A DNA stretch of 64,000 nucleotides from CAVSUZ01 sp963791885 (lineage in GTDB: Bacteria; Pseudomonadota; Alphaproteobacteria; Acetobacterales; Acetobacteraceae), in assembly GCA_963791885.1 (NCBI GenBank), contig CAWBUL010000005.1, forward strand, positions 1,116,001-1,180,000. Direction: 5' to 3'. Made by a program: the position numbers and the translations under genes. The first letter of the stretch is position 1. Every line of letters starts with the position of its first letter. Under the pieces are notes generated by a model, which made no database searches, was not told where the DNA came from, and saw only the letters and a program-made list of their open reading frames with translations. Below are positions 59,554 to 64,000 of this stretch, one piece after another.

Positions 59554-60312
59554 ATGGAAAGCGAAGGGGGCGACTTCAGCTTGTCGCCAGACCAACGGGA
59601 TAACGCGAGGGTACTCCGCGATCTGCTTGGCAACGCGATCGCAGCACGATATGAGGATTTTTGCCTTCTCTGCTCGGGCACGTTAAATCTTAGTGTGTCC
59701 AAGCCGATCGCCGCGCATGCACTGCGCGAACTTAAATCGATACTGCGGAATGTGCTTGCAGCGCCCAAGGATGACACGGCAGACGAGGGACAGCGACGCA
59801 AGGTCAAGGCTGCGAGAAAGCAGCTCCGAGAGATAGGATTCGATCAGGACTCGACCAATCGAGCCGTTGACTCCCTTGCCCCCCGAACTAGCCACGCAGA
59901 GCAAATTCGCAGAATAGTGGAACGCCTTGGCTTTGATCGGGAGGGGGACATCGCGCAGGCGTGGCTTTCGCTTCGGAGCAATTTCAAATTTACGCACGGC
60001 CGATCATTTCATCAGTCGCTTGCCGTTGATGATGAGTTCCGGGAACTATTCCAGCAGCCATTCGAAACAGTTCTTGTAGCGCTGACCGCCACACTCCGAG
60101 GGCGCTATGCCGAGCTGGTTCATCGTGCGGAAGGCCTCGCCAGTTCGACCAAATACGCCCAAGCCGCAAAGGCCTTCGCGAGTGAAATACCCAGCGCTTT
60201 GCCGTTACAGTGGCACTTTTTTACGAGATTGAAGACTGGCCTTTGGATCCAGCCATTACTGGATCAGGGAATTCTAGTTGTTTGGTCCCGGAGAGTCGTG
60301 ACGCTAACCTGA
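59554..60312 (+). pseudogene. Unknown protein truncated by an IS481-type remnant
   Basis: A 252-codon frame (TTG-ATG at 59551/59554). I do not recognise a named family. It is soluble and helical: SPDQRDNARVLRDLLGNAIA, SKPIAAHALRELKSILRNVL, AQAWLSLRSNFKFTHGRSFH, and ends LPLQWHFFTRLKTGLWIQPL, LDQGIL. That last motif looks like a step leading into a longer repeat-type protein, of the kind sometimes found near defence genes (inference only). The final codons (VVWSRRVVTLT) fall inside the IS remnant starting near 60279, so the original C-terminal part is gone. Confidence 0.55.
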
Positions 60313-60672
60313 CCCGAGAGGGAGAGGAGGCGCTATGGCAGGCAGTCTTCACGGCTCAGCCCGAACGACGCCGCGAGTTCGAGCCGAGCTCCAAGCGTCG
60401 AAAGAGACGGGCGGCGCCTTGGCCAAGCACTATGGTCTGAGCCGCAACACGGTTGCCAAGTGGCGGGCCCGGGCTACCACCGATGACGCTCCGATGGGGC
60501 CGCGCGCCCCTCACAGCACTGTCCTGACCGCGGTCGACACGACCATCGTGAACGTGGCCCTGGTCGCCCGCCTCGAGGACTGGCGCCGGTTGCTACTCGC
60601 TATGGCCGATGCGCACACACCTTCTTCTAAGCCATTTGCATCGCCGCTACGGTCTCCTTCTGGCTCGCATAG
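60279..60672 (+). mobile_element. IS481-family remnant (5' part of transposase)
   Basis: ATG 60335 starts MAGSLHGSARTTPRVRAELQ, then GALAKHYGLSRNTVAKWRAR and DAPMGPRAPHSTVLT, the standard N-terminal HTH of one IS481-like transposase group. The expected continuation is degenerate: HLLLSHLHRRYGLLLARI, corresponding to the HLxRSxLHRCLxRHGISR stretch, is in another frame near 60618-60672. The DDE domain is absent. The left end near 60279 (TGTTTGGTCCCGG) cuts the gene at 59554. Confidence 0.75.
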
Positions 60673-60701
60673 TAAGTCCTGAGCCTGGGGAGCAAACAGA
60701 C

Positions 60702-61976
60702 ATGAGGTGGAACCGCTGGTACACGACCAAGAGCTATCTCAGTTCCGCACTTTGGATCGTCCCACTGATCGCCTTGGTATTGGAGAATGTGATCATCCGC
60801 CTCGTGTTTTGGCTGCAAAAATGGCTTAGCTGGCTACCATGGTTTGCGACGACGTCAGCCGGCACGACGGAAGCTCTGAATACGATCGAAACCATGACCG
60901 TGTCGTTCATCGTTTTCACCTTTGGCTCGATCCTTATCGCAATCCAGGTCGCCAGCGGCCAACTCACACCGAGAATCATCGCCACTACGCTGCTGCGGGA
61001 CAACGTCATCCGGTTCACCGTCGGGTTGTTCATCTTTACCATGCTGTTCGCGGTCGGTACCGGAGCCAGAATGGGCCCGACATCTTATCATCCGGCGGTA
61101 GCCATTTGCTGGGCGCTGGGCATCGCCTCGATCGCGGCGTTTCTGTTCCTGATAGACTACACCGCGCGGCTGCTGCGACCCATCAGTATCGTCTGGCGCA
61201 TCGGAAACCAAGGGATCGAGGTCATCGAAAGCGTGTATCCCGATTCTATCGATACCCCTCGCCAGCTCCCCGCACGCGCGACATTAGGGACCGCGGGCCG
61301 TGTCGTCGAGCACCAAGGCACCTCAGCGATTGTACTTGCCGTGAATCAGAAGGGACTTGTCTCTCTTGCCCAAAGGCTGGCCGGTATAATCGAGTTGGTC
61401 CCCCGCGTTGGCAACTTCGTGGCTATCGGTGAGCCGCTGTTTCGCCTGTACGGCGGCACGACGACGATAGACGACCGCACGTTACGATCGCAAGTGGCCT
61501 TCGGCCCGGAGCGCACGATCGAACAGGATTCAACCTTCGCCTTACGCGTAATCGTTGATATTGCGATCAAGGCGCTGTCGCCGGCCATTAACGATCCAAC
61601 CACGGGTGTGCTGGCGATTGATCAGCTTCATCGCCTGCTGCGGCTGGTGGGACTGCGCCATCTGCACGACGACGGATGGCACGATGCGGATGGCGTTCTT
61701 AGGGTGGTGATTTCTACGCCCAGCTGGCGGGACTTCGTCCAACTGGCGATGAGCGAGATTCGCCTTTATGGCGCCAGCAATTTTCAGATTTCACGACGGC
61801 TTTACGCGATGATCGAAAATCTGTTGGAGAGCCTGCCCGAGAGCCGACGGCCGGCGCTTCGGCAGGAGCTGAATCTGCTGGATCGGGCCCTCGAGATACT
61901 ACATGACTTTCCAGAGGATCTGGAGCTTGCTCGCCTGGCGGACCTCCAGGGGCTGGGAGGGTCCTCCTCCCGATAG
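60702..61976 (+). CDS. DUF2254 family membrane protein
   Basis: A 424-residue protein with four N-terminal helices (SSALWIVPLIALVLENVIIR; ETMTVSFIVFTFGSILIAIQ; VIRFTVGLFIFTMLFAVGTG; AICWALGIASIAAFLFLIDY) and a soluble C-terminal half with IDIAIKALSPAINDPTTGVL-like text (VDIAIKALSPAINDPTT). This is DUF2254, function unknown. ATG 60702 is chosen because the longer frame from 60609 is the degenerate IS481 text. Confidence 0.85.
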   Translation: MRWNRWYTTKSYLSSALWIVPLIALVLENVIIRLVFWLQKWLSWLPWFATTSAGTTEALNTIETMTVSFIVFTFGSILIAIQVASGQLTPRIIATTLLRDNVIRFTVGLFIFTMLFAVGTGARMGPTSYHPAVAICWALGIASIAAFLFLIDYTARLLRPISIVWRIGNQGIEVIESVYPDSIDTPRQLPARATLGTAGRVVEHQGTSAIVLAVNQKGLVSLAQRLAGIIELVPRVGNFVAIGEPLFRLYGGTTTIDDRTLRSQVAFGPERTIEQDSTFALRVIVDIAIKALSPAINDPTTGVLAIDQLHRLLRLVGLRHLHDDGWHDADGVLRVVISTPSWRDFVQLAMSEIRLYGASNFQISRRLYAMIENLLESLPESRRPALRQELNLLDRALEILHDFPEDLELARLADLQGLGGSSSR

Positions 61977-62012
61977 GATCTTCCCTTCAACTGGGCTCTA
62001 ATACCAACCCGC

Positions 62013-62171
62013 TTAAACATTGACCGATGCCCATTGCCTTGCTCCGAGCGATCGGATGCGCTGTGGATGATCGGTCAGAAAGAGCCACGCCCGTCGGCAC
62101 GCCTCGACGATGGCCTCGTAGCTTTCCCAGACCAAAGCGGTGAGTTTGTTTTGCCGCAGATACTCCCAGAC
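62013..62171 (-). mobile_element. IS630-family transposase C-terminal remnant
   Basis: The minus strand reads VWEYLRQNKLTALVWESYEA, IVEACRRAWLFLTDHPQRIR, SLGARQWASVNV and stops at 62013. This matches the C-terminus of IS630-type transposases (ENVWQYLRQ...ERIRSI..RDWAH). It is cut at 62171-62173 by the IS66 end, so IS66 inserted into an older IS630 copy. Confidence 0.75.
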
Positions 62172-62172
62172 C

Positions 62173-63213
62173 GTAAGCGGTGGCTTCAGACCACGTTTGC
62201 CCAGGGAAGCAGCTGGTCCAGCTTTGACATGGGCCAGTGCTGGGCGATTTTGGTGAGGGTATCGGTCAAATAACGCTGTGGCTCGACACCGTTCAACTTG
62301 CAGGTTTCGACGAGCGAAGCGATGAGACCCCAGGCAGCTGCTCCCTCATCATGGCCGGCGAACAGGGCATTCTTGCGGTTCAGCGTGATTGGGCGAATGG
62401 CTCGCTCGACCGTATTGTTATCGATTTCGATGGTGCCGTCATCGAGGAACCGCGTCAGCCCGTCACGACGCTTGAGACCGTAGCGGATGATTTCTGCCAT
62501 TTTGCCGCTCTGGGGCAGGAGCGGCAGCTTCTGCTCCAACCAACGGAACAGATCGTCGATGAGTGGCACGGTCCTGACCTGACGCGCGGCACGACGTTCC
62601 TCGGCACTCCGACCACGGAGCTCGGTCTCGATCTGGTAAAGCGCGGCGATTCGATTCAGGACCTCGGCAGCGATCGGCGCAGACCCGCCCTTGTTGATAT
62701 CAAAGAAGTCTCTTCGCCAATGTGCCCAGCAAAGAGCCAGGTCCAAGGGATCTTCCTTCCGACGGCCATCGGTCAGGGCGTTATAGCCGGTGTATCCGTC
62801 CACCTGGAGAACGCCCTTGAAGCCGTTGAGTGCCTGGCGCGCATATTCCCCAGCACGGCCTGGTGCATAAACGTAGACGACGCCGGGAGGATCAGGGCCG
62901 TTCCATGGCCGATCGTCGCGAGCGATTGCCCACAGATAGCCAGTCTTTGTCTTGCCACGTCCAGGATCGAGCACGGGCACCGCCGTTTCATCGCAGAACA
63001 ACTTGGTCGATCGTTTCAGCAACGCCAGCATGCGCGCGACGATCGGCCTCAAGGCAAAGGCGCTGCGCCCCACCCAATCGGCCAGACAGGAGCGATCGAT
63101 CCTGATGCCTTGGCGCTGCAGGATCTGGTGCTGGCGATACAACGGCAGATGGTCGGCATATTTGCTGACCAGGACATGGGCCACCATCGCCTCGGTGGGT
63201 AGGCCAGCTTAGA
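62173..63213 (-). mobile_element. Partial IS66-family element
   Basis: The right end in minus orientation is marked by GTAAGCGGTGGCTTCAGACC at 62173, an IS66-like terminus, 13 bp beyond the tnpC stop. The element runs only to about 63213, where tnpC loses its N-terminal part and tnpA/tnpB are missing. The other end is not in the window. Confidence 0.8.
62186..63187 (-). pseudogene. tnpC: IS66 TnpC transposase, N-terminally truncated
   Basis: 333 codons of the ~520-residue TnpC. The frame actually reads back to AGLPTEAMVAHVLVSKYADH at ~63210, preceded by a stop, so the zinc-finger N-terminus is lost. The DDE residues are in LFCDETAVPVLDPGR (Asp), VLQVDGYTGYNALTD (Asp) and IEIDNNTVERAIRPITLNR (Glu). 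The C-terminus (DTLTKIAQHWPMSKLDQLLP) is intact. Not expected to transpose without tnpA/tnpB and its N-terminus. Confidence 0.9.
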
Positions 63214-63284
63214 TGATATGCGGCGGCGCCGGTGCCTGGCTAACGCCATCGCGACACGATCGGCAGCCATATTTCGGCCGACGG

Positions 63285-63568
63285 GTCACAGCAAGGCTTC
63301 GGCCGGCGGGCCGCCGGCGCGCGCAAGTTCCATGAACACACGCTCCCAGATCCCGCGCACTGCCCAGCGCACGAACCGATTATACAGTGTCTTGCGTGGC
63401 CCTTATTCCAACGGTGCGTCGGACCATCGGCAACCGGAGATGATGACTTGGATGATGCCGCTGATCACGCGCCGATCATCCACCGTCGCTTGCCGCGTAT
63501 GTAGACGGGCAGCAATGGGTCAATCTTCTCCCACTGCCCGTCGCTCAACCAGAAATACCCTGTGACCA
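63285..63568 (-). pseudogene. IS5-family transposase N-terminal remnant
   Basis: From ATG 63568: MVTGYFWLSDGQWEKIDPLL. A frameshift near 63480 is followed by VDDRRVISGIIQVIISGCRW and SDAPLE, then an in-frame TAA replacing a conserved Tyr codon, then GPRKTLYNRFVRWAVRGIWE and RVFMELARAGGPPAEALL. This is the N-terminal DUF4096-type region of IS5-like elements. Broken by a frameshift, a stop and 3' loss at the IS66 junction. Confidence 0.78.
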
Positions 63569-63870
63569 TGCTGCCCCGAATCGATGCAAACTCCAACCAC
63601 AGGGAATCAACAACCTATTGATTTGGCAATAACCCAATTGGGTCTTCGCCCTAGATCCCCAAGCGTGGTTTTCTCGGGATTTTTCATCGCGGTAGTTTAG
63701 CAAACCGGAGCCGTTACCCCAAGGGCGGCTCCTGGTAGCGGCCAGCCTTCCGGGTCGCCGACTTCACCAGTTCTTGCCATAACCGGTTGTGCGCCTTATC
63801 GCGCCGTAGGTGCGGCTCGGGAGCGTCGAAGCTTTAGGCGCGGCATTGCGCGCGCCCACGATGCTTAGCA
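63569..63870. other. 302 bp without a recognised gene
   Basis: Lies between the IS5-like remnant and a partial ORF at the right edge. It has a short AT-richer stretch (ATTTGGCAATAACCCAATTG) unlike the GC-rich surroundings, and no ORF, tRNA or clear repeat that I can support. Probably degraded mobile or flanking DNA. Confidence 0.4.
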
Positions 63871-64000
63871 CTACTTTGGCACTTCATCTGATTGGCTCTG
63901 CAATTTTTTCTGGCAATGCGGACATCGGCTTGGCGGTTGTGGCGGAGCGAACAGTCGAGCGATGACAGCGCGGCGGATTTCAGGAAGCGTCGGCTTCGGA
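63871..64000 (-). CDS. Possible 3' end of a gene with a CPHC zinc-ribbon tail (runs off the window)
   Basis: A minus-strand frame open to the window edge: KPTLPEIRRAVIARLFAPPQ, PPSRCPHCQKKLQSQSDEVP, K, then TAG at 63871. The RCPHCQKK motif looks like one half of a zinc ribbon. Too short to identify; it could also be chance. Its start lies beyond base 64000. Confidence 0.3.
   Translation of the reverse strand, partial: PKPTLPEIRRAVIARLFAPPQPPSRCPHCQKKLQSQSDEVPK

Noticed and set aside
60609..60701. N-terminal extension of the DUF2254 protein
   Set aside because: The text is the degenerate IS481 transposase; family homology and a ribosome site support 60702.
62173..63213. Intact IS66 element
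   Set aside because: tnpA and tnpB are missing and TnpC lacks its N-terminus; only one terminus is seen.
1..64000. Programmed ribosomal frameshifting as the cause of the split genes
   Set aside because: The breaks lack a common slippery heptamer plus downstream structure, need different shift directions, and occur in unrelated genes.
63569..64000. tRNA or integrase attachment site at the right edge
   Set aside because: No cloverleaf-like sequence or integrase recognised.

Overview
The window looks like a GC-rich alphaproteobacterial chromosome, most likely Rhodospirillales/Acetobacteraceae. This is an inference from gene content: an HdaA-type DnaA paralogue, the tiny aa3 oxidase subunit IV found in alphaproteobacteria, a purM-purN pair beside a CDP-alcohol phosphatidyltransferase/AI-2E transporter/hdaA string, and many ABC-fed catabolic operons. 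No rRNA, tRNA or CRISPR array was recognised.

Layout. 1-6.5 kb is housekeeping: the prfA end, a CsbD/DUF883-like protein, coxIV-like, purN-purM, and divergently a membrane/replication string ending in hdaA. 6.5-10.5 kb holds an MDR oxidoreductase, msrP with a small membrane partner, and a D-cysteine desulfhydrase-like enzyme. 10.5-17.5 kb is a catabolic island: FAH hydrolase, acyl-CoA synthetase, enoyl-CoA hydratase, bicupin oxalate decarboxylase, HMG-CoA lyase-like and MmgE/PrpD. 17.6-19.8 kb carries a BrkB-like membrane protein and an LLM flavin oxidoreductase. 19.9-25.7 kb is a tightly coupled run hxlR-hlyD-emrB-SDR-enolase superfamily-COG2102, behind a promoter with two CTTGCA-type inverted repeats. 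25.9-30 kb has a VOC protein, a polar amino-acid ABC transporter and a second enolase-superfamily gene. 30-37.4 kb has a broken GMC oxidoreductase and a complete five-gene Dpp/Opp transporter. 37.4-44.1 kb pairs a sugar ABC transporter (no ATPase) divergently with a dehydratase-SDR-FAH operon that fits a non-phosphorylative deoxy-sugar-acid pathway. 44-49.2 kb has a GT39-like membrane protein, a 2Fe-2S protein, an LLM oxidoreductase, a Phd/VapC pair, TauE/SafE and a MazEF pair. 49.2-57.6 kb has a second Opp transporter (one ATPase), a Rieske ferredoxin, an MFS exporter and a COG4091-type dehydrogenase coupled to a PhyH-like dioxygenase. 57.7-64 kb has rmuC with a truncated second copy of its 3' end, a truncated unknown gene, DUF2254, and a graveyard of IS481-, IS630-, IS66- and IS5-type remnants.

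Cross-cutting signals. At least eight apparent single-frame breaks interrupt otherwise good genes (DUF3775, hdaA, enoyl-CoA hydratase, emrB, GMC three times, peptide-binding protein). Most can be repaired by one base, which points to uncorrected sequence indels or to recent decay. A structured intergenic repeat starting TAGAGC occurs at four places, two of them as a composite double hairpin with compensatory base changes. The MazEF module sits between two copies of an approximately 80-bp OppD 3'-end repeat.
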